Below, in pieces: positions 26,495 through 35,310 of a stretch of 64,000 nt of DNA; positions within the stretch are counted from its first letter, which is position 1; every line of letters starts with the position of its first letter. The notes beneath the pieces were generated by a model, which saw nothing but the letters and a program-made list of their open reading frames with translations, ran no database searches and had not been told where the DNA came from. The position numbers and the translations under genes were made by a program. Where the stretch lies: contig CALLDR010000133.1 of the NCBI GenBank assembly GCA_937997955.1, positions 13,882 through 77,881 on the forward strand. Direction: 5' to 3'. Origin of the DNA: an uncultured Emergencia sp. (lineage in GTDB: Bacteria; Bacillota; Clostridia; Peptostreptococcales; Anaerovoracaceae).

Positions 26495-27313
26495 ATGAGA
26501 AAGAATTGGCCGGAAGGCGTAAAAATGGGCGTTGCCCTGACGTTTGACCTGGATGCTGAAACCTTTTGGTTTTCCCGTACCATGGACAGTCTGAACAATC
26601 CGAATCTGATGGCAGAAGGGGCATACGGACCTAACGTAGGCGTTCCAAGAATCCTGGATATGCTGGACAGACAACAGCTGAAAGCTACCTTTTTTATTCC
26701 AGGCTGGGTTATTGAGCATCACACGGAAACCTGCCGTGAAATCGTGAGACGCGGCCATGAGATCGGCTACCACGGATATCTCCACGAAACCACCTATTTT
26801 CCGGAACAGGACAGAGAGCTGGTGGAAAAGTCAAAGAAGATTATGAAAGAGCTGCTGGGCGTCGAACCCCTGGGCTACAGAGCGCCGGAAGCTATTCTGA
26901 CAGAGGAGACGATCAAAAATGTTATGGCCAGCGGATTCGAATATTCCTCTAATACGATGGCCTGCGACTGGCCGTATTATCACGAGGGTGAAGGCGGAAA
27001 AAAACTGATCGAGCTGCCTTTTTCCTGGCTGTACGATGATACCTCTCACTTCTTCTTCACACTGCAGCAGCCAGAACGCAGAAGAATCTGTTCCCCGCAA
27101 TATGTACGGGATATCTGGCAAAGTGAGTTCGACGGTCTCTATGAAGAAGGCGGCCTGATGACACTGGTGCTGCATCCGCAGTGCATTGGCAGAATCAGCC
27201 GTGTCAATATGCTGGAGGATCTCATCTGCTATATGAAGACGAAGCCAGGTACTGCGATCGGCCCGGCTCTGGAAATCAGCAGACTGGCGCGAAAGGGCCT
27301 TGATCAGGAATAA
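26495..27313 (+). CDS. Polysaccharide deacetylase-fold (CE4) hydrolase, PuuE-like
   Basis: A 272-residue cytoplasmic protein without a signal peptide. The NodB fold shows TFDLD (Asp18, Asp20) and the metal motif HGYLH (His93, His97), then YRAPE and a late LVLHPQ His. Cytoplasmic CE4 members without secretion signals include allantoinase-like enzymes that open or cleave ureido/amide compounds, which suits this operon better than polysaccharide work. It is the last gene, two bases after amidohydrolase B, with a strong terminator behind it. Confidence 0.82.
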   Translation: MRKNWPEGVKMGVALTFDLDAETFWFSRTMDSLNNPNLMAEGAYGPNVGVPRILDMLDRQQLKATFFIPGWVIEHHTETCREIVRRGHEIGYHGYLHETTYFPEQDRELVEKSKKIMKELLGVEPLGYRAPEAILTEETIKNVMASGFEYSSNTMACDWPYYHEGEGGKKLIELPFSWLYDDTSHFFFTLQQPERRRICSPQYVRDIWQSEFDGLYEEGGLMTLVLHPQCIGRISRVNMLEDLICYMKTKPGTAIGPALEISRLARKGLDQE

Positions 27314-27321
27314 GGCTGTGC

Positions 27322-27350
27322 AAAAGGCCGGCGTGCATCGCCGGCCTTTT
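27322..27350. terminator. Bidirectional terminator
   Basis: AAAAGGCCGGCG (27322-27333) and CGCCGGCCTTTT (27339-27350) form a perfect 12-base stem between convergent genes. Confidence 0.9.
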
Positions 27351-27393
27351 AGATGCATTAAATGCGAAGGCGCCCTTCATCATACTTTTCACG

Positions 27394-27861
27394 CTATCCG
27401 CGCAAAGTCGCGATCAGCCTCTTCGGATAAATCAGTAAGTCTAACGCTTCCTCCATAGAGCGGACGCAGATATCTGCCGCCGGCAAAAGGCCGCTGTACA
27501 CGCCTTCACACGCCATAACCGCAATAGAAAGCTTACTCTCCTTCAGCATCAGCAGATCATTTCTGCCATTTCCTACGGCGGCGCAGGCGTCTGCGCCCAA
27601 ACGCTCAGCGATCCTCCATTTTTCTGTTATTGCATCATCCTTCGGGAAGATCCGGATCTGCAGAGGAAGCCCTTTGCAGTTTTCTCTTGCATCCCCATGG
27701 GTATCCGCCGTCAAGACATAAATCTCCAGCACCTCTGCCAGGGCACGGATCCGACGTTTTACCGTCTCCGGTATCCTGCCGTCCGCGGCGATGGTCCCGT
27801 TATAATCCAGAAGAAGATACTTTAATTCCAGCACCTCATAACCTGGTATCTCTATCATCAT
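27394..27861 (-). CDS. HAD-superfamily protein, soluble P-type ATPase-like
   Basis: A 155-residue HAD-fold protein. The nucleophile motif appears as LDYNGTIAADG (Asp near residue 19), motif II as LTADTHG, and the acidic motif as AAVGNGRNDLLML. It resembles the phosphorylation domain of P-type ATPases but has no membrane part. It follows pstB with a 12-base gap and is the last gene of the phosphate-type operon, so it may be a small phosphatase used with phosphate uptake; substrate unknown. Confidence 0.75.
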   Translation of the reverse strand: MMIEIPGYEVLELKYLLLDYNGTIAADGRIPETVKRRIRALAEVLEIYVLTADTHGDARENCKGLPLQIRIFPKDDAITEKWRIAERLGADACAAVGNGRNDLLMLKESKLSIAVMACEGVYSGLLPAADICVRSMEEALDLLIYPKRLIATLRG

Positions 27862-27873
27862 CTCGATTTTCCC

Positions 27874-28608
27874 TCACTGCATATATCTGAGCTGTTCTTT
27901 CGCCAGTTCTGTTTTTGGCTCCCTGAAAAAACGCTCTTTCTCTGTCATTTCCAGTACCTGTCCCTCGTGCATGAAAATGACGTGGTCTGCAATTCTCTGC
28001 GCCTGGGCCAGATTATGTGTTACAGCTACAATGGTATACTGTTCCTTCAGTGATACCAGCATTTCTTCAATAGCTGCGGTATTTTTCATATCCAGCGCCG
28101 AGCAGGGTTCGTCCAAAAGCAATACCGACGGGTTCACACACAGCGCTCTTGCGATGGCCAGCCGCTGCTTCTGCCCTCCGGACAGTCTCTCCGCGGACAG
28201 AGAAAGCTGGTCCTTTACTTCTTCATACAGCTTTGCCCTTTTCAGATTTTCTGCAATCCGAGCCTGCAGCTGTTCCCTGCTCAGCCTTTCGTGATACTTC
28301 AAAACATACGACAAATTACGCTCAATGCTGAATGGAAACGCTGCAGGCTGCTGAAATACGATTCCTACCTGCCTGCGCAGCGTCTCTTTGGGCATCTCCG
28401 TAACATCCTGTCCTTCCAGCAGAATCTTTCCTCGAATATATCCGCCTTCCTCCTCCAATATTCGATTCAAGGATTTCAAAAACGTAGTCTTTCCGCATCC
28501 CGACGGCCCCACAACTGCCGTGATCTGCCGCTGGGGAATCACCAGATTCAATTGATGCAGGATCTCTTTGTTCCCAAACCCTGCGCTTAAGCCTCTTACT
28601 TCCACCAT
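27874..28608 (-). CDS. pstB: Phosphate ABC transporter ATPase
   Basis: A PstB-type ATPase of 244 residues from the ATG at 28608, preferred because AGGAGAG lies before it; the open frame extends ten codons upstream. Walker A GPSGCGKTT, signature LSGGQKQR, Walker B VLLLDEPCSALD and switch VTHN are complete. It overlaps the pstA end by 13 bases. Relatives serve tungstate or molybdate, but binding protein and two-permease layout favour phosphate. Confidence 0.85.
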   Translation of the reverse strand: MVEVRGLSAGFGNKEILHQLNLVIPQRQITAVVGPSGCGKTTFLKSLNRILEEEGGYIRGKILLEGQDVTEMPKETLRRQVGIVFQQPAAFPFSIERNLSYVLKYHERLSREQLQARIAENLKRAKLYEEVKDQLSLSAERLSGGQKQRLAIARALCVNPSVLLLDEPCSALDMKNTAAIEEMLVSLKEQYTIVAVTHNLAQAQRIADHVIFMHEGQVLEMTEKERFFREPKTELAKEQLRYMQ

Positions 28609-29474
28609 CGTCTTCTCTCCTGTCTTCTGAGCGACCACTGCGCCCCTTCTCTAAAATATGCGGCCAGCTTGCAGAGAAGCTGGATGCACAGCAGGAATGC
28701 CATGAGAACAAAGGCTGTTCCGTAGGCATATTCCATCGAAAACCCATTGTTTACCAACATATACAAATGATATGGCAACGACATAAAGGGATCTGTCAGC
28801 TTTGTCGGGATCTGCGCCTGCATCACTGCACCAGTATAAAGAATGGGAGCCACCGCGCCCATACCGTACGCCATGCCCAGCGCTGTTGTACTCAACAACT
28901 CTGTCAGACACGCTGGAAGAATTAAATTTCGAAGGGCATACTCCCGTGACAGACCAAGGCTGATAGAGACTTCCATAAGCTCCCGCCCCTTCTCGCAGAA
29001 TACTTTCTCCGCCCGGATCGCTACAAAGGGAACGATCATGGCGGCAACCGCAAGAGATGCGCACAGCAGGCTTCTGGGCAGTCCCATCTGATAGATTAAA
29101 AAAGTATACGCGACAAGGCCGAACAAAATAGATGGAATTCCAGAAAGGCCCTGTATGGCCAGACGCAAAACACGACTGAATCTGCTTTGCCTGTGAGCAT
29201 AAAAGGCCAGCCAGGCTGCGGCTCCAATACCAAAGAATCCTCCGATCAGAGCTGAGAGACCCCCAGAAAGGACGGAGCCCGCTAAAGCTGGGAAAATCCC
29301 ACCGTCTGTACCCACGGGAACCCCTGCCGGAGCCTCCAAAAGGAAGGACAAGCTGATTACGTCTTTTCCCTTCCAGAAAACATAGGCGAAGAGGAAAATC
29401 GTCACCGCCACGGTAAGCAGTCCCATGACGATCCAAAGAGAGCGAGTCAGATACCGCCACACTCTATGATTCAT
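28596..29474 (-). CDS. pstA: Phosphate ABC transporter permease PstA
   Basis: A 292-residue permease with about six hydrophobic segments and a typical middle region (GLSGIPSILFGLVAYTFL, SISLGLSREYALRNLILPA). It overlaps the end of pstC by 11 bases. It forms the membrane channel with PstC. Confidence 0.87.
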   Translation of the reverse strand: MNHRVWRYLTRSLWIVMGLLTVAVTIFLFAYVFWKGKDVISLSFLLEAPAGVPVGTDGGIFPALAGSVLSGGLSALIGGFFGIGAAAWLAFYAHRQSRFSRVLRLAIQGLSGIPSILFGLVAYTFLIYQMGLPRSLLCASLAVAAMIVPFVAIRAEKVFCEKGRELMEVSISLGLSREYALRNLILPACLTELLSTTALGMAYGMGAVAPILYTGAVMQAQIPTKLTDPFMSLPYHLYMLVNNGFSMEYAYGTAFVLMAFLLCIQLLCKLAAYFREGAQWSLRRQERRRWWK

Positions 29475-30339
29475 AGCGCAGCGCCCTCCTTTGCAGCAAG
29501 CGTCCGCATGTCATAATCGCGAACAAGATGATAAGCAAAACTACATTCGCAGCATACAATACGGACAGATGAGTGCTTCCATACTCAATGCTTCCCATCT
29601 CCAAGGCCGTAAGTGCGGGCAGGGTCTGTCCGCGGCCCAGCAGAGTCGGGAAAATTGGAGAATTTCCGATCACCATCATGACAGCCATGGTCTCGCCCAG
29701 TCCCCGACCGAAGGCCATCATTGCTGCGGCGACCAAGCCTCTCCATATTGCGGGGAATATGATTCTCGCGATGATCATTTCCTTTGAAAATCCAAGAGCC
29801 AGAGCAGGCAGCTCATACGTACGCCTTGCATGGTCAATGGACTCGCTGCAGGCAGCTACAACAAAGGGAAGCAGCATGATTCCCAGCACGATGGCTGCTG
29901 CCAAAACACTTTGCCCTGCGGCCATCTCCAGATGCTCCGCAAACCATTTGACCAAAACTGTCAAACCGATAAATCCAAAGATTACCGATGGTATCCCCGC
30001 AACCAGTTCTATGAAGGACAGCAGCAGCTTCGCAAGTTTTTTCGGTACGTAAAAATTCAGGAAAATCGCGCAGCAAACGCCGAAGACCAGCGCAAACAGC
30101 ACAGCAAGTCCCGATACATACAATGTCCCCGCAATCATGGGCATCAGACCGTAGGTCGGATGATCACCAATGGGCCGCCATGGCTCCTGCGGCCGGAACA
30201 TGCTCATTCCCAGCTCTGTAAAAGCCGGAACACTCTCTCCTGCGATATGCCCCAGCATGAAAAGCATCAGAAGCGCAGTGCCTGCCGCCGCAGCGATAAT
30301 CATACCTTTTTCAATAGAATCAAAAAACTTCTTTTTCAT
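29464..30339 (-). CDS. pstC: Phosphate ABC transporter permease PstC
   Basis: A 291-residue permease starting at the ATG at 30339 (MKKKFFDS), where GGGAG is correctly spaced; the open frame extends 13 codons further but without a ribosome site. ELVAGIPSVIFGFIGLTVL and ELPALALGFSKEMIIARIIFPA are PstC-like. It is separated from pstS by a hairpin with a T-run. Confidence 0.87.
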   Translation of the reverse strand: MKKKFFDSIEKGMIIAAAAGTALLMLFMLGHIAGESVPAFTELGMSMFRPQEPWRPIGDHPTYGLMPMIAGTLYVSGLAVLFALVFGVCCAIFLNFYVPKKLAKLLLSFIELVAGIPSVIFGFIGLTVLVKWFAEHLEMAAGQSVLAAAIVLGIMLLPFVVAACSESIDHARRTYELPALALGFSKEMIIARIIFPAIWRGLVAAAMMAFGRGLGETMAVMMVIGNSPIFPTLLGRGQTLPALTALEMGSIEYGSTHLSVLYAANVVLLIILFAIMTCGRLLQRRALRYES

Positions 30340-30355
30340 GGCTCTCCCACTTAAA

Positions 30356-30386
30356 AAAGGAGTGTGATCCAAGATCACACCCCTTT
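30356..30386 (-). terminator. Hairpin between pstS and pstC
   Basis: GTGTGATC (30362-30369) pairs with GATCACAC (30373-30380), extended by flanking bases, with Ts on the minus strand. Probably a partial terminator that leaves more pstS than permease message. Confidence 0.65.
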
Positions 30387-30395
30387 AACATCTAG

Positions 30396-31289
30396 CTAGT
30401 TCATCGGAATGAATCCCATCTCTTCTACAGTCTTTTGACCTGTCTCGCCGAGAATTACATCCAGAAATGCCTGCTCCAGCGCGGTCGGTTCTCCAGAAGT
30501 GACTAACAGCAGAGGCCGCTGAATGATATAAGAGCCGTCGATAATGTTTTCGGCTGTAGCCGCAACGCCGTTTACCTTCAAGGTCACTACCTTGCCTTCG
30601 TTCTGATTCGCGACACCATAAGACGCATAACCGATAGCCCACTTGTTGTCGATGATATTTTGTACCAGCTCACCCATGGAAGCCGCCTGGATCGCATCTG
30701 CCTTTACAGCTGCGTCTCCCATGATGTTCTGCTGGAATACTTCGTGTGCGCCGCCGTTAATGTCTCTGGTAATAACCACCACTTCCTCTTCAGGCAAAGA
30801 AGAGTCCAAATCCTTCCAGGTCTCATATTCGCCTGAGAACAGCGCTACAATCTGCTCGGTTGTAAGATTATCAAGGACATCAGTCACCGGGTTTTCCGGG
30901 TTGACCGCCAGGGTAAGCGCGTCTATGCCCACCTGGTATTCCCTCTCATCATCAATGGCTTCTTTTTCCTCATCCTTCACGTTTCTTGCCACCATACCGA
31001 AATCGCTGGTGCCGTCGATAACCGCCTTAGTTCCCTGTCCAGAACCGCCTGCAGAAACATAGATAGCGATATTCTCTTCTGGAAGAGACGCATCGTATGC
31101 ATTCCAGGTTCCGTAGGTCTCGTTGAATTCCGTCGCAATCGCCGTAATGACCGGAGACAAAGAGGTTGACCCGTTGAACAGGATCTGATTGCTCTCTGTC
31201 CCTGCAGTATCCTCATTGGAGCTGCATCCTGACGCCACCATGAGTACCATCGCAAGTGTCAGAAATACGAATAATACTTTCTTTTTCAT
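30396..31289 (-). CDS. pstS: Phosphate-binding lipoprotein PstS
   Basis: A 297-residue binding protein with a lipoprotein signal (lipobox VASGC, Cys about 22). NGSTSLSPVI and SAGGSGQGTKAVIDGTSDFGMVARNV are the PstS oxyanion-binding segments. It is the first gene of pstSCAB; no phoU is present. A promoter with TATAAT lies about 45 bases upstream. Confidence 0.88.
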   Translation of the reverse strand: MKKKVLFVFLTLAMVLMVASGCSSNEDTAGTESNQILFNGSTSLSPVITAIATEFNETYGTWNAYDASLPEENIAIYVSAGGSGQGTKAVIDGTSDFGMVARNVKDEEKEAIDDEREYQVGIDALTLAVNPENPVTDVLDNLTTEQIVALFSGEYETWKDLDSSLPEEEVVVITRDINGGAHEVFQQNIMGDAAVKADAIQAASMGELVQNIIDNKWAIGYASYGVANQNEGKVVTLKVNGVAATAENIIDGSYIIQRPLLLVTSGEPTALEQAFLDVILGETGQKTVEEMGFIPMN

Positions 31290-31330
31290 TGTATTTTCTC
31301 CTTCATTCTCTTAGTACTTTTATGGCTACT

Positions 31331-31359
31331 ATTATAGTATGAGGTTATTTGACTTTCAA
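31331..31359 (-). promoter_or_regulatory. pst operon promoter
   Basis: Minus-strand TTGAAA (31359-31354), 17 bases, TATAAT (31336-31331). I see no clear Pho box. Confidence 0.7.
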
Positions 31360-31496
31360 ATTGATTCTTTCCATGGCATTTTTAAATTGTATCGATTTTT
31401 TTAATGAATAACACGATCGCGCCAGTTTTTCATCGTCTCCCCGTCTGAATTGCCAGCCCTTCATTCTATCACTGCATGCTTATTACACGCGTCATG

Positions 31497-31546
31497 GAAA
31501 AAGGCTGCCGCCTTAACGGTTATTTCCGTAAAGACAGCAGCCTTTC
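31497..31546 (-). terminator. Terminator of the oxidoreductase operon
   Basis: AAAGGCTGC and CTTTACGG arms pair with CCGTTAAG and GCAGCCTTTTT on the minus strand, a long stem with a T-run, 46 bases after the gamma-subunit stop. Confidence 0.8.
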
Positions 31547-31591
31547 AATGACTTCATTCAGTTCTTATGCCAGAACAATTCTGCCTATTTC

Positions 31592-32140
31592 CTATTTCGC
31601 AGCAGCGCCGATTGCAAAGCCCTTTTCGAAGGCTTCCAGGTTCATCGGCAGGAATTCTGGTTTTTTCTTACCCAGCTTGTTCTTGATGGTCTCGATGATG
31701 ACCTCTTTTGGAACAACCTCTGTAGCGCCGATGTAAGCGCCCAGCATGATGATGTTCAGAACTTTCGGGTTGCCCATTTCCAGAGCCATTTCAGTTACAG
31801 GAACTTTGATGACTTTGATGTCGTCTCTCTCGATCGGGGAGATAACGATGGAGCTGTTGATGAACAGGATTCCGTCTTTCTTCAGCTTAGGCAGGAATCT
31901 GTTCAGGGAAGGGTCGTTCATAACGATCAGGTCTTCTACAGCGTCCATGATCGGAGCGCCGATCTCATCGTCAGAAATTACAACGTAGCAGTTCGCCGTA
32001 CCTCCACGCATTTCTGCGCCGTAGGAAGGGAAATAAGTAACGTGTTTATCTGTAGATTCGCAGGTAGCCTGAGCAAGAAGAGTTCCCAGCATCATGACAC
32101 CCTGTCCGCCGAATCCGGCAACGATTAAATTTCTTTCCAT
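31592..32140 (-). CDS. 2-oxoacid:ferredoxin oxidoreductase, gamma subunit
   Basis: A 182-residue gamma subunit of the pyruvate/ketoisovalerate oxidoreductase family (AGFGGQGVMMLGTLLA at the N-terminus, FPSYGAEMRGGTANC). With the three genes upstream it forms the complex that oxidatively decarboxylates a 2-oxoacid to acyl-CoA and reduced ferredoxin. It is the last gene of the four. Confidence 0.9.
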   Translation of the reverse strand: MERNLIVAGFGGQGVMMLGTLLAQATCESTDKHVTYFPSYGAEMRGGTANCYVVISDDEIGAPIMDAVEDLIVMNDPSLNRFLPKLKKDGILFINSSIVISPIERDDIKVIKVPVTEMALEMGNPKVLNIIMLGAYIGATEVVPKEVIIETIKNKLGKKKPEFLPMNLEAFEKGFAIGAAAK

Positions 32141-32144
32141 CTTC

Positions 32145-32894
32145 TTACTCCTCCTTTGATTTATCTCTATATACGCCCAGAGGGAATTCCTTCAGCATTT
32201 TCTCTTCCAGGAACTCCAGCGCCTTCATCTCGTTCATGCCCCAGTTGGTCGGACATGTAGTAACGATTTCAACCATGGAGAAGCCTTTTCCGTCGATCTG
32301 GTTCTGGAAAGCCTTTTTGATAGCAGCCTTGGTCTTACGAACGTTTGCAGGTGAATTGCAGGTCGTTCTTTCCAGATAAGCCGGAGCAGTCAGCTGGCTC
32401 AGTACTTCGCACATGTGGATCGGATATCCGTGTTCTTCCGGATTTCTTCCCTTTGGCGCAGTAGTAGCCTTCATGCCGATCAGAGTGGTCGGAGCCATCT
32501 GTCCGCCGGTCATGCCGTAAATACCGTTGTTTACGAAGATAACGGTGATGTTCTCGCCTCTGTTCGCGGCGGATACAGTTTCACCTAAACCGATGGAAGC
32601 CAGGTCTCCATCGCCCTGATATGTATAAACCAAGGAATCCGGGTTGGATCTCTTCAGGCCTGTCGCTACCGCGCAGGCTCTTCCGTGTGCGGAGATGTTC
32701 AGGTCGTGGGATACGTATAACTGTCCCAAACCGCAGCAGCCTACGCCTTCGCAGCGAACTAATTTGTCCAGCATGCCTAATTCTTCAATAACTTCACCGA
32801 TCAGCTTATGAATTGTTCCGTGCATACATCCAGGACAGAAGCCGGATACGGTTTCAGGCTTGATACCAATGGTTCTCTTATATACCTTTTCCAT
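32145..32894 (-). CDS. 2-oxoacid:ferredoxin oxidoreductase, beta (TPP) subunit
   Basis: A 249-residue thiamine-pyrophosphate subunit: FCPGCMHG and GVGCCGLG cysteine clusters, and the TPP motif GDGDLASIG ending in VNNGIYGMTGGQ. Its stop is four bases before the gamma start. It carries out the decarboxylation. Confidence 0.9.
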   Translation of the reverse strand: MEKVYKRTIGIKPETVSGFCPGCMHGTIHKLIGEVIEELGMLDKLVRCEGVGCCGLGQLYVSHDLNISAHGRACAVATGLKRSNPDSLVYTYQGDGDLASIGLGETVSAANRGENITVIFVNNGIYGMTGGQMAPTTLIGMKATTAPKGRNPEEHGYPIHMCEVLSQLTAPAYLERTTCNSPANVRKTKAAIKKAFQNQIDGKGFSMVEIVTTCPTNWGMNEMKALEFLEEKMLKEFPLGVYRDKSKEE

Positions 32895-33973
32895 TATAAT
32901 ACCTCCTTTACCAGTTCATGAGCTGCTTCCATAACCTTTTCCTTGGTCATCAGCTCGCCGCCGGATCTCAGACATTCTTTGATCGGGCATCTGCCGTGAA
33001 CAGCATGTTCTACGTCCCACTTCATCTGCGCAGGAATGGACATTTCGATGTCCAGGATTGCCTTTACTCTGTTGAAGTCAAGGTTCTCGAAGTTCTTATA
33101 AGGGAATGGGTGGATCGCGATCGGTCTGATCAGTCCAGCCTTGATGCCTTCCGCTCTCAGTTCCTTTACAGCGATCTTTGCGATACGTGCGGAGATGCCG
33201 TATGCGGTCAGAATGATCTCAGCGTCGTCTACCATGATCTCTTCAACTCTGATATCGTTTTCTGTCCAGGATTTGTACAGCTCAGCCGCTTTGATGTTGG
33301 TAGGCTCAAATCCGCCGCCAACGCCGCCTGGCAGGATTCTTACCTGCTCTTCTGGTTTATGTCCAACTGCGGAAACCGCTCTGCGGGCTTCCTTCAGCGC
33401 AGCAACCTCTTCCTGAGACTTCATCGGAGGCAGTTCTACAGGCTCCATCATGGTGCCCATAACGCCGTCTGTCAGGATCAGAACCGGGTTCATATCTCTT
33501 TCAGCAAGGTCAAATGCTTCGTAGGTCATGTCTACTGCTTCCTGTACAGTGGAAGGAGACAGAACGATCATCTCGAAACCGCCGTTGCCGGAGGCCTTTG
33601 TTGCCTGCAGGTAGTCCTGCTGTGCAGGCTGGATAGCGCCGATGCCAGGGCCGCCTCTGCCTACGTTTACGTATACGATCGGGAGTCTTGCCGCAGCACA
33701 ATAGGATACGCCTTCACTGTAAAGGCTGATACCTGTACTGGAGGAGGAACTCATGGATCTGGTTCCTGTCTGTACAGCGCCGTAAAGCATGTTTACAGAA
33801 GCAACTTCACTTTCGCCCTGTACGAAAACGCCTTCCACTTCCGGCAGTCTGCGTGCCAGATATTCAGGAATCTCATTCTGTGGTGTAATTGGGTAGCCGG
33901 CAAAGAATCTACAGCCAGCTCTGGTAGCTGCCTCAGCAATCGCTTCGCAGCCCTTCATAAATACTCTTGCCAT
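32894..33973 (-). CDS. vorB: 2-oxoacid:ferredoxin oxidoreductase, alpha subunit (VorB-type)
   Basis: A 359-residue alpha subunit with GYPITPQNEIPEYLARRLPEV and QGESEVASVNMLYGAV, features of VorB-type branched-chain (2-oxoisovalerate) oxidoreductases; 2-oxoglutarate enzymes are close relatives and cannot be ruled out. In an amino-acid fermenter it would convert oxoacids from Val/Leu/Ile to acyl-CoA with reduced ferredoxin. The alpha stop and beta start share one base. Confidence 0.85.
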   Translation of the reverse strand: MARVFMKGCEAIAEAATRAGCRFFAGYPITPQNEIPEYLARRLPEVEGVFVQGESEVASVNMLYGAVQTGTRSMSSSSSTGISLYSEGVSYCAAARLPIVYVNVGRGGPGIGAIQPAQQDYLQATKASGNGGFEMIVLSPSTVQEAVDMTYEAFDLAERDMNPVLILTDGVMGTMMEPVELPPMKSQEEVAALKEARRAVSAVGHKPEEQVRILPGGVGGGFEPTNIKAAELYKSWTENDIRVEEIMVDDAEIILTAYGISARIAKIAVKELRAEGIKAGLIRPIAIHPFPYKNFENLDFNRVKAILDIEMSIPAQMKWDVEHAVHGRCPIKECLRSGGELMTKEKVMEAAHELVKEVL

Positions 33974-33978
33974 TTTTT

Positions 33979-34194
33979 CTAAACCTCCCTATAAACTTCG
34001 ATTGCTGCGTCAGGACATACAACACCGCATGCAGCACAGCCGATGCAGTCGTCCGGATTTGCGGCAACAACAAACTGGTAGCCTTTAGAATTAACTTTTT
34101 CGCCAATTGCGAGTACTTTCTTAGGGCAGAATTTAACGCAATAGCCGCAGCTCTTGCAGCTCTCTGCTCTAATTTCTACTTTTCCTTTTGCCAT
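33979..34194 (-). CDS. 2-oxoacid:ferredoxin oxidoreductase, delta (4Fe-4S) subunit
   Basis: A 71-residue two-[4Fe-4S] ferredoxin: CKSCGYCVKFCPK and CIGCAACGVVCPD give eight ligands. It passes electrons from the TPP subunit to free ferredoxin. First of the four subunit genes, five bases before alpha. Confidence 0.9.
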   Translation of the reverse strand: MAKGKVEIRAESCKSCGYCVKFCPKKVLAIGEKVNSKGYQFVVAANPDDCIGCAACGVVCPDAAIEVYREV

Positions 34195-34297
34195 TTTGAT
34201 TACCTCCTAATTGGTGCATGACAGGCCGGGGAATGCGGTTCTCCTGGCCAATATTCAAAAACCCGCCGTAGATGCACGGATTCGTTGACAATATCTG

Positions 34298-34990
34298 TTA
34301 CAGATGCCACTCGTAGGTGAGATACAGCTTGATCGGGATCAAAGGGGTTTCCGTCCGGCCCTCGATCTCCGGACAAAGGGATTCCAGCGCGCACAGATAA
34401 TCTATGCTCAGGTATTCTGAAATCATCTCCGCCACCTTCTCGTGTCCCGCCAAAACTTCATCTGCCGTAGTCGTGACACCCACATTCGGATTGCTCATGA
34501 TCGACACGTTTTCCAGCTTGATGCGCGCCATGCCCAGGACTCTGGCCATGGTGCCGTCGATGGTCACCAGATTCTTGGACCAAGGCCGGTAGGCGTTGAT
34601 CACGAAGAAGTTCTGGGTGTTGTCCCTGTTGAGGAAGGGATCAAAAGCGCCGATCAGTCTGGCTCCGATATGGTCGCCGCCCACATCCAGGATCACCACG
34701 GACTCTTCATCGCCCAGGCGTTCCCGGACGCCGCCCGGTATGGTCGGCGCGTCGAAGAACTGTTCCTGATAATGGAACTCGATGCCTTCGGCGATGAGCT
34801 GCTCGCGCACGTCTCTGGATCTGAACAGGGGCTTCGTCTGGTCCATATCAAAGAAATGTACCTTTTTCTCGCTGACCTTCGCAAGGCCAATCGCAAAATT
34901 GATCGCGATCTCACTCTTGCCGCTGCCCGCTTCTCCGACAAAGACAAAGTTCTTTTTCGTCTTCAGAAATTCTCTAAAAATACGTTCCAT
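34298..34990 (-). CDS. P-loop ATP-binding protein
   Basis: A 230-residue P-loop protein: Walker A GEAGSGKSE (about 19-27), FDMDQTKPLFRSR as a possible switch region and VVILDVGGDHIGARL as Walker B. The fold recalls SIMIBI-type ATPases such as CooC or MinD relatives. It sits 100 bases before the oxidoreductase delta subunit on the same strand, with a strong promoter, and may be co-transcribed and help assemble or regulate that enzyme. Function unknown. Confidence 0.7.
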   Translation of the reverse strand: MERIFREFLKTKKNFVFVGEAGSGKSEIAINFAIGLAKVSEKKVHFFDMDQTKPLFRSRDVREQLIAEGIEFHYQEQFFDAPTIPGGVRERLGDEESVVILDVGGDHIGARLIGAFDPFLNRDNTQNFFVINAYRPWSKNLVTIDGTMARVLGMARIKLENVSIMSNPNVGVTTTADEVLAGHEKVAEMISEYLSIDYLCALESLCPEIEGRTETPLIPIKLYLTYEWHL

Positions 34991-35025
34991 CGAAACCTCC
35001 CCATTGTATTTCTTCTTACACCTCC

Positions 35026-35054
35026 ATTGTAACCAATTCGACGCATAATGTCAA
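35026..35054 (-). promoter_or_regulatory. Promoter of P-loop/oxidoreductase operon
   Basis: Minus-strand TTGACA (35054-35049), 17 bases, TACAAT (35031-35026), about 35 bases before the ATG at 34990. Confidence 0.8.
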
Positions 35055-35139
35055 ATTATTTTTCAGATAATATTACTTTTTGTTTGGGATTATTCGGAAA
35101 TATTCTGTCAAAGGCCATAAGCTCCGATACCATGGCGCA

Positions 35140-35172
35140 GAAAAAGGCCCTGGAGGCAGCCCCAAAGCCTTT
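35140..35172 (-). terminator. Hairpin after ureohydrolase remnant
   Basis: AAAGGC (35143-35148) and GCCTTT (35167-35172) with Ts on the minus strand. The rest of 35055-35310 holds no gene. Confidence 0.45.
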
Positions 35173-35273
35173 GACCTTCCGCAGCCCGCTCCTTTGTTCA
35201 GGATCGGTCGAAACTGCCATGCTGCTGCGTCAGAACGCGGGCATCGTATCTTTTATTTCTCAAGCTCTCTTTA

Positions 35274-35308
35274 TTCATCAAAGCTGTTGCCTGTTCATCA
35301 AAGCTGTT
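35274..35308. repeat. Short tandem repeat beyond the ureohydrolase stop
   Basis: TTCATCAAAGCTGTT occurs at 35274 and again at 35294 (20-base period), and TTCATCAA once more at 35307, touching the remnant's stop codon. Confidence 0.6.
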
Positions 35309-35310
35309 CA

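Noticed and set aside
32918..33982. Long plus-strand open frame (354 codons) opposite vorB
   Set aside because: It is the mirror of a well-conserved gene, has no ribosome site and no recognisable domain; GC-biased codon positions open such frames by chance.
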